Source: Epiperipatus broadwayi (Eukaryota; Onychophora; Udeonychophora; Euonychophora; Peripatidae). Taken from it: 64,000 nt of DNA. The notes beneath the pieces are model-generated. The model was not told where the DNA came from. It saw nothing but the letters and a program-made list of their open reading frames with translations, and made no database searches. This document shows positions 47,231 to 59,371 of the stretch, piece by piece. The position numbers and the translations under genes were made by a program. Positions within the stretch are counted from its first letter, which is position 1. Each line of letters opens with the position of its first letter. Location of the stretch: NCBI GenBank assembly GCA_028023455.1, contig JAQFVV010006215.1, forward strand, positions 3,331,230 through 3,395,229, in the 5' to 3' direction.

Positions 47231-47409
47231 AATTCAATGATAGCAGATCATTTAAATTCAGTGTACTAATAAGGATACTTCCAACTAACTTTGGCTAAAA
47301 TATTATATTTGTACCATCATGTACATTAAAGTCTTCAAGAAAAAAAATTTAATCTGATAATGGTGTTTCTGTAATAATGCTATTCAGCAGTGAACAAAAG
47401 CTTTCTTTT

Positions 47410-47985
47410 TCTGAATTCTTCAAATTTAATATTGGTTTTTAAAATAAATACAAATAGCACTGTACAACCAAGTTTGAACATCATTATCATGTATATGTAT
47501 TTATATCACTATTATCTCATTTGTTTTGTTTAATAATTACATAGCATTAAATAACAATACTTGAAGATTTCTTCAATGCTCCGTATTGTATAATGCAATG
47601 GTGTACTCTGAAGTCAAGTTTATGGATCATGATTTCAGTCAACACTTCCCAGTATTCACACATTTTATGAGCACCTGCATAACCATCACACTCAATTAAT
47701 TTTTATTTCATCTTGTTTTTCATAAATTCATGCAAGAGTATTCTTCATAACAAAAAATTGCTATTGTTTACATATATTAACCATAAACCCATATTTTGAA
47801 CATCCTAGAGTTTCAACATATAATTTGACCTACCACTTCTATAAATTTGAAATTATTTCATAAATTATATATTTTGTGAACTAGAAACATCTCAAATATT
47901 TTCTGATTACTGCATTGTATATTAGTTTCTAATTTATATAGCTGAGGTGTTTTTTTTTAAAAAAAAAAACATCTTAGAATATTAA
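47410..47985. other. AT-rich stretch without recognisable gene
   Basis: Nothing recognised. Confidence 0.4.
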
Positions 47986-47989
47986 TTTG

Positions 47990-48330
47990 TAAAACAGGCA
48001 AAACTCACTATATATATTATTGTCACACACAGCAAGCTAGAGTAATCAATGGATGCCAGAAGGCTTGTGCATAAAATCCCCATCTAGTGCCTACTCATCC
48101 AATATCCCCAGACTAGTTTCTGGCTTAGGGCCTTCATCAGAAACTAGTCTGGGGATATTGGATGAGTAGGCACTAGATGGGGATTTTATGCACAAGTCTT
48201 CTGGCATCCATTGATTACTCTAGCTTTCTGTGTGTGGCAATATATATAGTGAGTTTTGCCTGTTTTAACAACAGTTATACACAAACATAAGAGGAGGTAG
48301 TCATGTGATGTTTATTGGCTTAATATTAAT
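47990..48330. repeat. Hammerhead foldback element, copy 2
   Basis: AAAACAGGCAAAACTCACTA and TAGTGAGTTTTGCCTGTTTT are the ends, and the arms are nearly perfect inverses for about 125 bp to a small centre (GGCTTAGGGCC). A tail (GTAGTCATGTGATGTTTATTGG) follows to the right, as in the other copies. On the minus strand CTGATGA (48134-48140), AGGC-CCTA-AGCC, GAAA (48117-48120) and ACTAGTC are all intact. Stem I on the CTGATGA side has been replaced by AAACTAGTC, so a normal stem I cannot form. Confidence 0.8.
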
Positions 48331-48586
48331 TTGGGTGATCACAACTCAATCTGAAATCTTTACCCTCACAGTTTTTATTTTTAACCAAAATGAAATTCCA
48401 GCATCCAGGAACTGATATATATCTGCAGACATTAAATGCACTGCTTAAATTTTAATAAAATAGATGTTTATTATTGAGTGTAAATGATCTAAGCAGTTGT
48501 AGAGTCATGTGACCTTTTATAATTTAATAATTTTAATAAGCCTATAAATAAATTGTTGTTATATATATAACACTGACAATATAAAC

Positions 48587-48800
48587 TTATTCATGGATCA
48601 AATAAGACCAGATATCCATAATAATTTGTAAGACAAATTCTTGGGGCAGATGAAAGTAGCCATTTTTGGCTTGATCAATAGATTGCCATTGATATGAGAA
48701 AGTGGGTGTTGTTTGTAAGTTTGTTAACAAATGATTCTTTAGAAATCTAACTTGTGAATGATTGTAATAATGTATTTGGATTTAAATGATCCATGAATAA
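48587..48800. repeat. Foldback element, ~214 bp
   Basis: TATTCATGGATCA pairs with TGATCCATGAATA. The inner arms are less regular. No ORF. Confidence 0.6.
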
Positions 48801-48804
48801 TTTA

Positions 48805-50260
48805 TATATTACATAAAACGTTCAAATAATAGGCATTGTGATATAGAATGATTTTCAATTATATTGATTATAAGTATTAATGTATTTCGAAGGTTTGCAA
48901 AGTAAATGTATTAGAGAATGAACTTAATGAATTATTATTGTATTGTACTTACACATAGACATAAGCAGTTTTAGATGCATAAATCATGAATATTATTTTA
49001 GAATATTAAAATTATTCTAACTTAAGATGTTTAATTTTTTAAAAAAAAAAATTCAAAATCGGCAACAAAAAAAAAAAACACAATAAAACGTTACTTTATC
49101 ACAAATCTAATTTGAAAATTTATATTTTCACTTTTTTATAAATAAAAAAACACTCACTTAAAATTATAAAAATGTGTTACAAAAGTATTAAAGTGTTTGA
49201 AGTAATAGTGAATACATCGCAAGTACATTTTTGATTTTATAAAATTCCATTCGAATCGGAAAAAAACAAAAAACAAGTGATCCTGCGTTTCTGAAAAATA
49301 ATTAAATTTTAAGTAAAAAAATTATGCTGCTTATATATATGTATATATTTTATGCACACATTTCAATTCATTTTGGATCATTATTACATTTTGTTTGAAT
49401 TTCATTTTTTTTTTTTTTAATGCAATCTATTTTACTAAAACCCATTGAATCATTACAATGAGAAAGGAAGATAATGTGCATAATGATAAAAATGACTGAT
49501 AATTATATGCTAGTCATTATTTTAAAAAGCCATCTTCCTCTTTTATTTATGTAACGCTCTGTTTTAAGCAGGCATTTTTTATTTTATTTATTAAAATAGT
49601 TGGAAAAAAATCCTGAAAAGTATCATCCTATGCTGGCATTGCTAAATATTTTCAGTACTTTAGTATTAGAACTGCTGTAAAATATTGCAGTGGTACTGGG
49701 TTAAGTTTAGGGTTGACATTGAGTTTCATCACAGCAGGTTTAATACTAAAGTACATATTTTCTTGTGCAAGGAAAACAAATAACATTCTGTTAAATGAAA
49801 CACACACACTGGGATAAAATAATTAAGATATCAAATTTCTAATCTAATTATAAAAAGAATAAGGACTATAACTAATCCAGTTATCATTTCTGTTTGTTAT
49901 CATCAGATTCCAAACATCAACAGTGGATATCATTTTACAGAGAATACAAACATATAACCAAAATCAATTCTGATTTTAAAAAAAGTACAATATTACATTA
50001 AAATTTAAATGTTGACATTTTTTTAGTCTGTGCTAAGAAACAGATAAACAAAATGTTAATATAATTTAAATTTAAATAAATAAATAAAGTCAGAGAAAGA
50101 CTTAGTTCAAAAATAACTCTTATGATAATTTCATACCAATTTTTTTCAATAATTGTATTGAAAAAGTTATATCATTTTAAAATCATATCTATTCAAAAAC
50201 ATCATCAATGAAAAAATCACCCTATTACAATGATTTCAAATGGCAAGACAAAAATTAGTT
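48805..50260. other. AT-rich stretch with one small MITE
   Basis: No gene recognised. Contains the 101 bp MITE at 49654-49754, listed separately. Confidence 0.4.
49654..49754. mobile_element. Short MITE family, copy 2 (~101 bp)
   Basis: GTACTTTAGTATTA and TAATACTAAAGTAC are exact inverse ends. The interior CTGGGTTAAGTTTAGGGTT and GAGTTTCATCAC is the reverse complement of the interior of 15409-15515, so the copies are in opposite orientation. Confidence 0.8.
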
Positions 50261-50265
50261 ATAGA

Positions 50266-50921
50266 CAGTCCTTTACTTACATATATCCAAACTTATATAA
50301 ACAATTCCAAGCATAGAAAGTACAAAAAAAGTGATATACAATAGAATGCTCTTGATCCAAAAATCCATTATACAAAAACTACTATTATCCAAACAAATTT
50401 CAAAGATAATTTTACCTTTTTACAATAAATGAATTTGTTTGCATACCCATGTGCAAATAAAATGAAATATAATAGAATGTTGCCTTGACAACAGATTGAG
50501 ATTGTTTATTGTTACTGATATTGGAATTATTTAAGTGTTGATTGATTTTAATGATATACAATAAGTATCTATAAATTAATATGCCTAATTGTAATGAATT
50601 ATGTTTTTTTATATCTTATAGAATTTGGATTAACAAGAAAATAAATCACAGATTTGAAAAGGCCCTGAAACCAGGATTTTCAGTTTTATTTATATAAAGC
50701 ATGAGTCAGAGTCTTCAGTTTTTGTGTGCCTGATGCTATGTGTGAATACCTCTTTCTATATAAAGTAATATTTACTTTCATTCATTAAAAAAATATTTTC
50801 ATAATCTGCATCACAGCTAACGGTAAACATATTTATAAGGAAAAATTTGATTTATGTAAAACTTGACTTAAGCAAATTTTTTTTATATAGGCAGAGAATT
50901 GTCTGTATCTATATTTAAACA
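50266..50921. mobile_element. Probable DNA-transposon-derived repeat with weak TIRs
   Basis: The left end ATAGACAGTCCTTTACTTAC and the right end read inward, ACAGACAATTCTCTGCC followed by CTTAAGTCAAG, are imperfect inverse repeats of a mariner-MITE style. The internal segment 50480-50555 is shared with 38409-38497. TIR identity is low, so the boundaries are tentative. Confidence 0.4.
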
Positions 50922-50924
50922 AAA

Positions 50925-51925
50925 GCTTCATTAAATTTTGATATCTGATATATTTTTTAATAAATTAACAATTTTTTTTGTCATCAATATCAGTTCATAA
51001 TTTGCATACTATTGGCATTCATTTTAATTCTCATATTAGTTAAGTTATAACAGGTATCATACAAAATAGTGGACTTTTTCGTCACCAATGAATGAAATTT
51101 TGCAAAAGTCTGACATTTATTCTATTGCAATCTTTATAAATCTAAATAAAAATTGACTTAAGGATATTATAACAAGATGAAGCACTAATCGATAATATTC
51201 TAATTAAAGAAAAATGAATAAATTAGTACAAAACTGTTTAGCTTATAATAATATCTTTGAAATTATTTTTTACTTCAGAACTAATTTAAAGACAACATAT
51301 GAAAGAGAAAGAAGAAAACATTAGACAATAAACAAAGCTTCAATCGTTTTTAATAATTTCAAATTTAAAACAAAAAGTAATTTTAAAGATTCATTTTTTG
51401 ATATAGCTTGTTTTTAAAACAACATTTTATTATGATGAATAAATAACATTTTCAAAAAGTAAAAATCAAAGGAAAAAAAGTTTTTCAAATCATCAAATCC
51501 TAGATTTATATGGCCAGATATAAGGGGAGAAGGATTAATATAAAGTAGACCCACCATATTTTGAAATATTTCTTCAGATTATTTAATCAAATGTTACTTA
51601 TCTATATAAAACACTGCACAATTTAATATGGTAAAGACCCCCCTTCTTTCTATCTAAAATAACCTATTACTTTCAATATTTTACAAATTCCCAATATACT
51701 TTTTCTTTATAAATCTTATTTTATTTTATGACTAATTTTTTTTTCCATATTTGTATATACAGTATATAAATTTATATCTTCACCTACATTTTAATATCCC
51801 CTATGGTCATTTTCAAGATGTATTCCTATAACTATATACAGATCTATATTTATAATTTACAAGATATTTATAAAAATCCATAATAACAATAATATAAAGA
51901 TTCACTCACATAAATATTTACTACA
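50925..51925. other. AT-rich stretch without recognisable gene
   Basis: Nothing recognised. Confidence 0.4.
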
Positions 51926-51929
51926 TTTT

Positions 51930-52137
51930 CTAAAACCAAAATAATATATATAATTCAATTTACTTTTTCAAGTTAGCTTCACATTATTAATGTATACATA
52001 TGAAATAATAAAGTAATTATTAATGTATACATATGAAATAATAAAGTAACTAAAAAGCATTTAATAATGTGAATGAATTAGAAAATGGTAAACTGAATTA
52101 TATTTATTTATATATAAAAGAATTATTTTGGTTTTAT
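51930..52137. repeat. Foldback with an internal 33 bp tandem duplication
   Basis: AAACCAAAATAATATA pairs loosely with a right arm ending ATTATTTTGGTTTTA, and TTCACATTATTA pairs with TAATAATGTGAA. Inside, ATTATTAATGTATACATATG (51983) is repeated at 52016 with a 33 bp period, apparently a recent slip. Confidence 0.6.
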
Positions 52138-52139
52138 AA

Positions 52140-55100
52140 AATATAAATTCAAGCTAATTATTATATTATCATTATTATAGATTTTTGTAAAAGTATGTAA
52201 ATTTATATATATATTGTGAGAGTATAAAATCTCCACATATATATATAATTTAATTAAAGCATTTTAATGAAGGAAAGTAGTAGAATAGTATTGATCCATT
52301 TATTAAAATAAAAGTATTGTTTTAAAACTAACCATTCAATAATTAAGATGATTGACATGGAAACAACCTTAAAGTCAAATTCGTAGCTTAGTAATGAAAC
52401 AAAGAAAATGAAATTAAAAAAATAATTCAATTAATAACTTAGAATATGAATTAGTGAATCATAAATATAATGTATGCTACAGAAGCTCATTCTAATATAA
52501 ATACCAAATTAAATATTTATATTATTATTCTATCTTTTATCAATGTACTAGCAAATATGTACAATAATTTTTACTGTGTTCTAAGATAGAACAATTTAAA
52601 AAGATAGATTTAACATTTTGAACGATTTATCTTGAAAAGGTTATTAGAAAAACAGATTTTAATATTGCTAAAATAAAAGAGTTTAATAATAAAAATTACT
52701 CTTTATTAAAAATATATTTTGTATTGTAAAAGCAAAATAATATATTTTTATTAGCAAAATCTAAAAGATCATTCTAAATAGAAGTATTGAAATATATAAA
52801 TCTTTCAAAACTAAAACTTCAACCAAATCTAAACTAAGGAGTATGTCTATAAAATGCATCGGGGGTAAAACATCACTTGTTGTAGGATAAAATACTATTG
52901 TCTATCCAAAGATAAATGTAAATGTTGATTCCTTTAAAACTGCCTAAAGTGATATAAACTTCATTTATATAATTGGATTATAACTAATAATGAAATCATT
53001 TGTAGAAGAAGATGTTAATATCATGCAAGAAGGACATTCAGGAACAATCAGATAGTTTGATGATTTTACCAATGGATAATAATGAAGGAATAAAGAACTT
53101 TATTCTTGAAGGACATTGATACATGAAGTATAAAATGAATAGGACAATTGCATGGACCTTTAATACATAACATCATCTTCAAGAATTATGATTTATAGGG
53201 ATTTAATTTTATTTTCTTTGATGCTAAGTTCACTCATTTTTTATTTTATTTTATATTTAATAAAATTTAGATCTTCAATCAAGTGACTTGACTAAAAAGG
53301 TTAACTAAAATATATTAAGATATATTGAAATATATTAAAGGTATAAAAAGTAAACTTAATATGAAGAGAAGATTTTTGGTATTCTTCATTAATTATGACA
53401 TGACACAAACATGTTATTACTAATTTAGTTAATCTAATAATAGTTATTTGTTAATAGTTGTGTAAATGATTAACATTTCTATGATAGATTTATATATTTT
53501 TTAATATTTGACAATACGTAGGGATCATCTTAATGCATGGAATTCTTTCATACAAATTATATTGATGTACTATATATTAAATTAAATATAGCTAGTTTAG
53601 GACATTTTTATCTTATTTCTTTTTTTATATAAAATATAAAATCTTCATTGATTATATCATCAACTATTAAATTTACCAGTATTAAGTGATTTTTATTTAC
53701 TATGAGAAAAGAGGGAATGTAATCATTATCTTAATAACATAAAATAGTAAATATGTAAATAAAACACTTATAATATTTTCTTTCGTTATATTTAATAAGT
53801 TTCAAATTGTCTATTTGTTAAATAAATATTGTTATAATTTTTGTTAAACTTAATGAAGTCCCTAATTTATTTGATTTATTCATTTTATGAAATAAAATAA
53901 GGTTAATTATACAAACATATAATTATATATTATATTTATTTGATATCTTAATAAATTAACTCTTAATGAGATTACATTGAATATTTTTGTTGATGTAGTA
54001 TATTAATGGAAACCCCTGAAGAGAGTCAATTGTGAAATCTTCTTGAGTTTGAACTCCATGCATAATGTTATAATTAGCTAAGGTGAAAATTGAATCATTA
54101 AATTTGAATTGCATTTTAATTAAATATTTAAAAAGATAACATTTATTTAAAAATGAGTGTAATTTTATATTTAAATTAGATTTTATCATTTATAGAATCC
54201 TATATGAAGACATTAAATCTGATTGTAGTGAGATAAGACCACCTGGAATCCTTTGAGGGAATCTGTACCATTACAATATTAATAGAAATAAACCTTAAAA
54301 ATGACCACAGAAGATGATTGAAATATAAAGTGAAAAGGTAGAATAATATTCTGCTTACTATTGGGTGTTTTATTTCTTTGGGAATCTGGAAACCTTGAGT
54401 TCCAGACTCTGCCACTTTTCCACTGCATCAAACCATGCAATGTATTATTCTAAATGACTAGATGCGAGAAAAAATAGGCTCGCAAAATAAAATGAGATTC
54501 ATAAAAAAATTATATCAGAATTTGTACATAGAACTTCACCAACACTTAGATATCATATACTGGGAATAGACTGAAATTATTTACTACATTGGAAAACCAT
54601 GGTAATCCATAAAAAAATAGCACTAAAAATAAACTATAAATAAATTAAATAAAAAATAACCTACTTGATGTCAATAATAATGACCTACAAGATGAAACAA
54701 TATTTTAAACTCTCTTATTGTAATTATAGCTTGTGCAATCAATACAAAAGTTAGAAGCAGAATTTGAGAGTGAAAATTCCTGGATCACTTCTTGGCTAAA
54801 TACAATTTTAAAAATAATCAGTTCAGATCAGATGATTGAAACTGTTGTGCTCAATTTGTTTCTTGGATGAGACAACATCACATGGTCTTCTGAGCAACTG
54901 ACCATATTTATCTTTTTACCATGTTGAAAGTAATTAATGACATAGTTAATAATTACTTGAGTCATGCTTATAATATTGTTTAACATATATTAGAATAATA
55001 AAACAAATCATCCTTAGGCTTAATTGAGATCATTCAGAGAATGTTCATTGATGATCTTCTGTACATTACTTGCAGATGAAATTATATTAAACATAAAAAA

Positions 55101-55540
55101 AATAATTTACAGATATAGTAAAATGGTACTATTCTATTTGACATTCATATTTGAAGAGTTGTGGCAAACTGAAGTCCAGACACCCTCAGACAATACTGTA
55201 GTGAACTTTGAACTATAAGCATTGGGATAAAGTGTGTTTCACAAAGCAGCAAACCAGCTGCTAGTAATGGCATTCATAAATGGCATCTTTCTGTGCTTTT
55301 GCATAGAAATAAGGCTGGCAGCGGCTGTGTAAACAATATATTTATGTGTTTTTGCATATAAATAATGCCATCAAGCAGTTGACATGAGCTAATAGAACAG
55401 TACCATAAAAATGTAAAAACTCATAGTTTCTTTCACAGTATAAAATTCTTGGTTATAATTAACAAGATCATAAAGCAAAGGAAGGTAAAAGAGCTACTAA
55501 CAATATAATAATATTAAATTTTTATTTCATTTGTATATGT
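52140..55540. other. AT-rich stretch without recognisable gene
   Basis: No exon, RNA gene or named element recognised in 3.4 kb. Open frames near 53956-54415 (minus) and 55024-55218 (plus) have no motif I know. A near-repeat of TGTGCTTTTGCATAGAAATAA / TGTGTTTTTGCATATAAATAA lies at 55290 and 55347. Confidence 0.4.
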
Positions 55541-55545
55541 AATGC

Positions 55546-55741
55546 TTTAGCAATGTATGTATGTATGCACAATGAAGCTGTTTCTTATCTTTATATCATA
55601 AAGCTGAGTGCACTTTTGGTGCTACAACAGTTAGCAATAAGAGCTATAATTTTAGTGTTCATCATTGAAAGTGAATTCAACTTTATAAAATAAAGATAGG
55701 AAAGAAACTACTTTGTTATGTATATGCACATACATTACTAA
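55546..55741. repeat. Foldback element, ~196 bp
   Basis: TTAGCAATGTATGTATG..GCA pairs with TGTATATGCACATACATTACTAA, and GTTTCTTATCTTTATATCATAAAG with CTTTATAAAATAAAGATAGGAAAG. Arms are about 70 bp with small indels. Confidence 0.7.
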
Positions 55742-56360
55742 AGAATAACAATATAGTAATAGACAAATCAGATAATTTACTGAAATATTTTATTAAATGA
55801 ATTCAGTTTAAAGATTTGATTCTATATTGATTATTTAATAGAACCAGACACATATAATTTAAAACAAGATTAGAATATTCAAGTTATGGCTCAAAGTAGA
55901 ATACCTAAGAGAAAGCATACTATAAGTATTAATGTTTCTTAAATATGGCATTGAAAAAGGCTTTTAAAAATACCACAATATGGCCCAAAAAAATTAATAA
56001 GTAAATACTTGATCAGATTAGATCTAAATTCCTATATGAAGCAGAACAGAGTTGAACAGCTTGATATTGCATTATTTTTTTCATATTGCTTGGAGAGATT
56101 GACAGTATAAAAAGTGAAGAGGGTAATCATCTGAATACTCTGAAAACTCAAATAAATAAAAATATATCTGCAAAAATGCTATTCATATAAGAACAAGGAT
56201 TCAATGATGACTCAGTATTATGTAATAAATAATAATAACAACATTAATACAAACAAAACTCCCCATACAGTAGTGCCACTCAGAGCCAACCAGAGTAATC
56301 AATGGATGCCAGAAAGCGTGTGCATAAAATTGCTATCTAGTGCCTACTCATCCAATATCC

Positions 56361-56400
56361 CCAGACTAGTTTCTGGCTTGTGGCCTTCGTTAGTGAGATC
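56361..56400 (-). ncRNA. Hammerhead motif, opposed copy with core mutation
   Basis: On the minus strand: GATCTCA, then CTAACGA (complement of 56387-56393; G5 to A), AGGC-CACAA-GCCA, GAAA (complement of 56370-56373), CTAGTC and TGGGGA. All parts are aligned but the invariant G5 is lost, so cleavage is not expected. Confidence 0.6.
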
Positions 56401-56489
56401 TTTGGATCTGAGAGCACTGCACAAAAGGTGGCTGCTGGAGGGTTGCATTAGATCCTAAGATCTAGGTGCAGTGTTCTCAGATCCAAAGC

Positions 56490-56531
56490 TCCTCACTGAC
56501 GAAGGCCACAAGCCCGAAACTAGTCTGGGAA
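56490..56531 (+). ncRNA. Hammerhead ribozyme motif with loopless stem III
   Basis: TCCTCA, CTGACGA (56496-56502), GGC-CACAA-GCC, GAAA (56516-56519), then CTAGT completing the self-complementary ACTAGT, then C at 56525 followed by TGGGAA. Stem I UCCUCA/UGGGAA forms five pairs (one G-U) and one mismatch. Core positions are intact. As stem III has no loop, activity would be expected only as a dimer, the architecture reported for several Penelope-associated hammerheads. Confidence 0.72.
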
Positions 56532-56699
56532 TATTGGATGAGTAGGCACTAGATAGGGATTTTATGCACAAGCCTTCTGGCATCCATTGATTACTCTGGC
56601 TGGCACTGAGTGGTACTACTGTATGAGTTTTACCTGTCTTAATAACAGTAATGTGCTAGGATAAGTAATAGTGATCCGTGATGTTTAGTGGTATAACAA

Positions 56700-57230
56700 T
56701 ATTAATAATAATAATAACAGATTTTTATGATTGCATATTCTAATGCTAAAATGCCATGCATGAACTAATGTAAATAAAAAGGCCACTTCTAATATCAATC
56801 TTTTATTATATATATGTATACCATTCATTTTCTTTATACAGTATATGATTAATCTTTATGGATATACAGTATTTAAAATATTCGTCCTGAAGATATAATA
56901 ATTTATTTATATTTAATTGTACGAATTTTTTTTTTTTTTTAAAAAAAAAAAGATCCAGAATACGTTAAAACTTAATTTACATGTTTTTAATTTAAATTGA
57001 ATGTGTGATTTAAAAATACTGCTTATAATTTTAAGATTTATTAAACACTGTTTAAATATGATAATATTATTAATAATAACAACAGAACGTGAAGAAGCCA
57101 GAAACAAATGTATTTTCATTGAGTCTCAAATACTATATCTTTAACATGTGTCAAGAAAAAGATAATTAGTAATACTAAATTTCTACTTAAGCCAATGCAT
57201 ATAATTAAAACTTCTACATATTTAACAAAC
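56700..57230. other. AT-rich stretch without recognisable gene
   Basis: Nothing recognised. T and A runs meet at 56928-56951. Confidence 0.4.
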
Positions 57231-57247
57231 AAAAAAAAAAGCCCATT

Positions 57248-57349
57248 GTCTTGCATTGGTGGTCGAGAGGTCAGCGCGACTGCCTTGCACTTGCAGGCAG
57301 TTGCCCGGGTTGCGGGTTCGCGTCCCGGTCGATGCTATGACACTTAAAA
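57248..57349 (+). mobile_element. tRNA-derived SINE with clean target duplication
   Basis: GTCTTGCATTGGTGGTCGAG, A box GGTCGAGAGGTCAGC, B box GCGGGTTCGCGTCCC, end GTCGATGCTATGACAC plus A run. The acceptor GCATTGG pairs with TCGATGC over 7 bp allowing G-U. The flanks A(n)GCCCATT (57231-57247 and 57350-57366) match exactly. It is the most complete family member. Confidence 0.88.
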
Positions 57350-57369
57350 AAAAAAAAAAGCCCATTTTT

Positions 57370-58268
57370 TTCATAACGTTGTATCGAATAGTTTATTATT
57401 ATTATTGTAGATTTCACTTTCACTACAAAACCATATATTGAATTATTTAAATCTCATGTCAACTTCTAATGTCAAAGACCATGTATTTTGTTATTCAAAA
57501 AAACTTACATAATATACAAAATTAAAATACTGCTTTTATTTGACTCACAGTAGTCATTTCTCAATGCACTAAGAAAGCATAGTACAGGGAAATTGCAAAA
57601 ATATAAAAAGTTTACTATATTGTACTATTTGTATAGTTTCAAGCATGTGTATGTTTAGTTATTTTTATTAAGTAGTTTTAGCTAATTATTTGAATTGGGA
57701 AAATGCCAAAAATTAAAATAAAAAGAATTACAACAACAAACAAAAAAAATGAATCAACTATGTCAAACAATGCCAAGATTTGTGAAATTGTTTTTCCAAC
57801 AACAGTAGATTTTTTTTTTTAATTTTAAAAATAGTTACTGTAATTATTTACAGATTAAAATTATATCTATTGTGATGGTATATCACATACATTTGTAGTA
57901 TTAGTCATAACCAAATTACATTGAATACTACATTAAAAAGGACAATGAAAAAATAAAACAATGTAAGAACAAATGCACAAATAATAAGTTGTCAAATATT
58001 TTCAAATTGTTATTAAAATTAACAAATCTATCATTTGAAAAATGAATAAAAATTGAAAATGTTAATACCAATGTTAATATTGATCAAATCTTATAACTTT
58101 AATTCAAGAATTCAAAAGACTGTGAAAAACCTAAAAAAAAAAATTATAAAATTCCTCCAATATGAAAGTCAATTGTGAGTGAATAACATGATTCATAACT
58201 TCTTGCAGAACTCATCCTATTGGAAAAAAACTCAACTGCAGTCCTGTAATTTTATAAAAATGTTTGCA
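57370..58268. other. AT-rich stretch without recognisable gene
   Basis: Nothing recognised. Confidence 0.4.
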
Positions 58269-58277
58269 CATTACACA

Positions 58278-58464
58278 CAGGGCTGGATTTAAGGCGATTG
58301 GGCCCAATCGGGCCCCGCACTTGAAGGGGCCCCACATCACCACCAAAATTAACAAAAAGTTATTTTTCGAAATATTGAATTTGCATTTTATTTAAATATT
58401 TAATATATAGAAGGCCCCGCAAAAAAAATCCAATTGGGCCCCACACTTATTGGATCCGGCTCTG
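58278..58464. mobile_element. hAT-type MITE, ~187 bp, perfect 8 bp duplication
   Basis: CAGGGCTGGATTTAAGGCG at the left and CTTATTGGATCCGGCTCTG at the right are imperfect TIRs. The core ACTTTTTGTTAATTTTGG-type segment (here AAAATTAACAAAAAGTT) matches 12484-12682 in reverse. The flanking 8-mer ATTACACA (58270-58277 and 58465-58472) is identical on both sides. Confidence 0.92.
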
Positions 58465-58474
58465 ATTACACAAT

Positions 58475-59210
58475 CTTATACAATTTAACTAACACTACTT
58501 GATAACTCAAAATTTAGTGATTCAATAATCATAAGTTTGAAAAAAATATTAAGTAAAAAAATATATATTAGAAGTTCATAAATTTTGCATGTATATATTA
58601 TTTGCCTATATAGGGCTATTTTCTTATTTTGTATATTCTATAAAACTTGGAAACTCTTTCAGCCATATACTTGCAATCACAGTAAAAATGGGGCATACAT
58701 TAATGTATTGTATTCTCAGTCTTTTAAAGCATGAAGCTAATGATAATAGCAATTCTGCCAATCGTAAAAAAAGCAGTAAGTGCTTTCTTTATGTGAAGGG
58801 AAAAAATCATTTATTTATTTAGTCAAATTAATTAATTCTAGTTATTTAATAAAAATAAATCATTCTGTAAGAAAATTGTTAAAAAAAGTTCATGCTAGGA
58901 TTGCATGTGCTTTTGAAACTACTAACATTCACAATGCATAATCAGAATTTAAGATGTAATTCTTCAGATTGTAAATTTCTAATAAATTTTTTTATTATAC
59001 ATTGACTTTTGCTCTTCAAACAAAAACAAAGATTATTAATTGGACATTTTAAAGAGCGGGAAAAGCTTCAATGGTTATTCTTATTTAAAGCAACACAGAA
59101 ATAAAACTCGAGTTAAATCATAGAGAATAAAATTAACACTATAAACAATTTTTCTCTCTCTAAAAATGGTTATAATAATTATATTTGTAAAGCACATACT
59201 CATTACATAA
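58475..59210. other. AT-rich stretch without recognisable gene
   Basis: Nothing recognised. An open frame at 58589-58822 (plus) has no known motif. Confidence 0.4.
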
Positions 59211-59212
59211 AG

Positions 59213-59371
59213 TAATATATATTAAGGCTATAACCTTAAAACTATGTGCCTGAAAAAATGACAGTAGGAACCTCTTGTCTTTTAAATAAATCTTGTGTTA
59301 AGATTTGCAGAAGTCCCTATTGTTGTTTTTTCAGGCGCATAGTCTTAAGGTTATAGCCTTAATATATATTA
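59213..59371. repeat. Palindromic MITE, ~159 bp
   Basis: TAATATATATTAAGGCTATA and TATAGCCTTAATATATATTA are exact inverse ends. The arms continue ACCTTAA / TTAAGGT and CTATGTGCCTGAAAAAA / TTTTTTCAGGCGCATAG. The edge AAGGCTATAACCTTA also occurs at 60657, where it opens another repeat. Confidence 0.85.

Larger units (their letters stand above)
44030..47400 (-). mobile_element. RTE-like LINE relic, interrupted by hammerhead repeats
   Basis: On the minus strand the element starts with endonuclease scraps (47350-47230 and 46400-46000, including RRIMIGFLTVML). After a poorly preserved linker come RT motifs, MRCKFDSAIFNLNWILDL followed by YANDYAIF (YADD with one Asp changed to Asn) near 44880-44940. 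Then GNFISTKIGLDV near 44600 and the C-terminal block LHSKNYLKSILNTCDIDCFY, WEDMVKNALRS near 44050-44200. The tail block is the same as in the LINE at 59.9-61.9 kb. Two hammerhead repeats interrupt the endonuclease (46405-47230). Stops and shifts throughout. Confidence 0.8.
56244..56695. repeat. Hammerhead foldback element, copy 3 (two opposed ribozymes)
   Basis: The arms AATCAATGGATGCCAG / CTGGCATCCATTGATT and TAGTGCCTACTCATCCAATA / TATTGGATGAGTAGGCACTA flank a longer centre. That centre includes GATCTTTGGATCTGAGA / TCTCAGATCCAAAG, and holds a hammerhead on each strand pointing outward. The plus ribozyme (56490-56531) is intact; the minus one (56361-56400) has CTAACGA. It has the family's right-hand tail (GATCCGTGATGTTTAGTGG). 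Confidence 0.8.
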
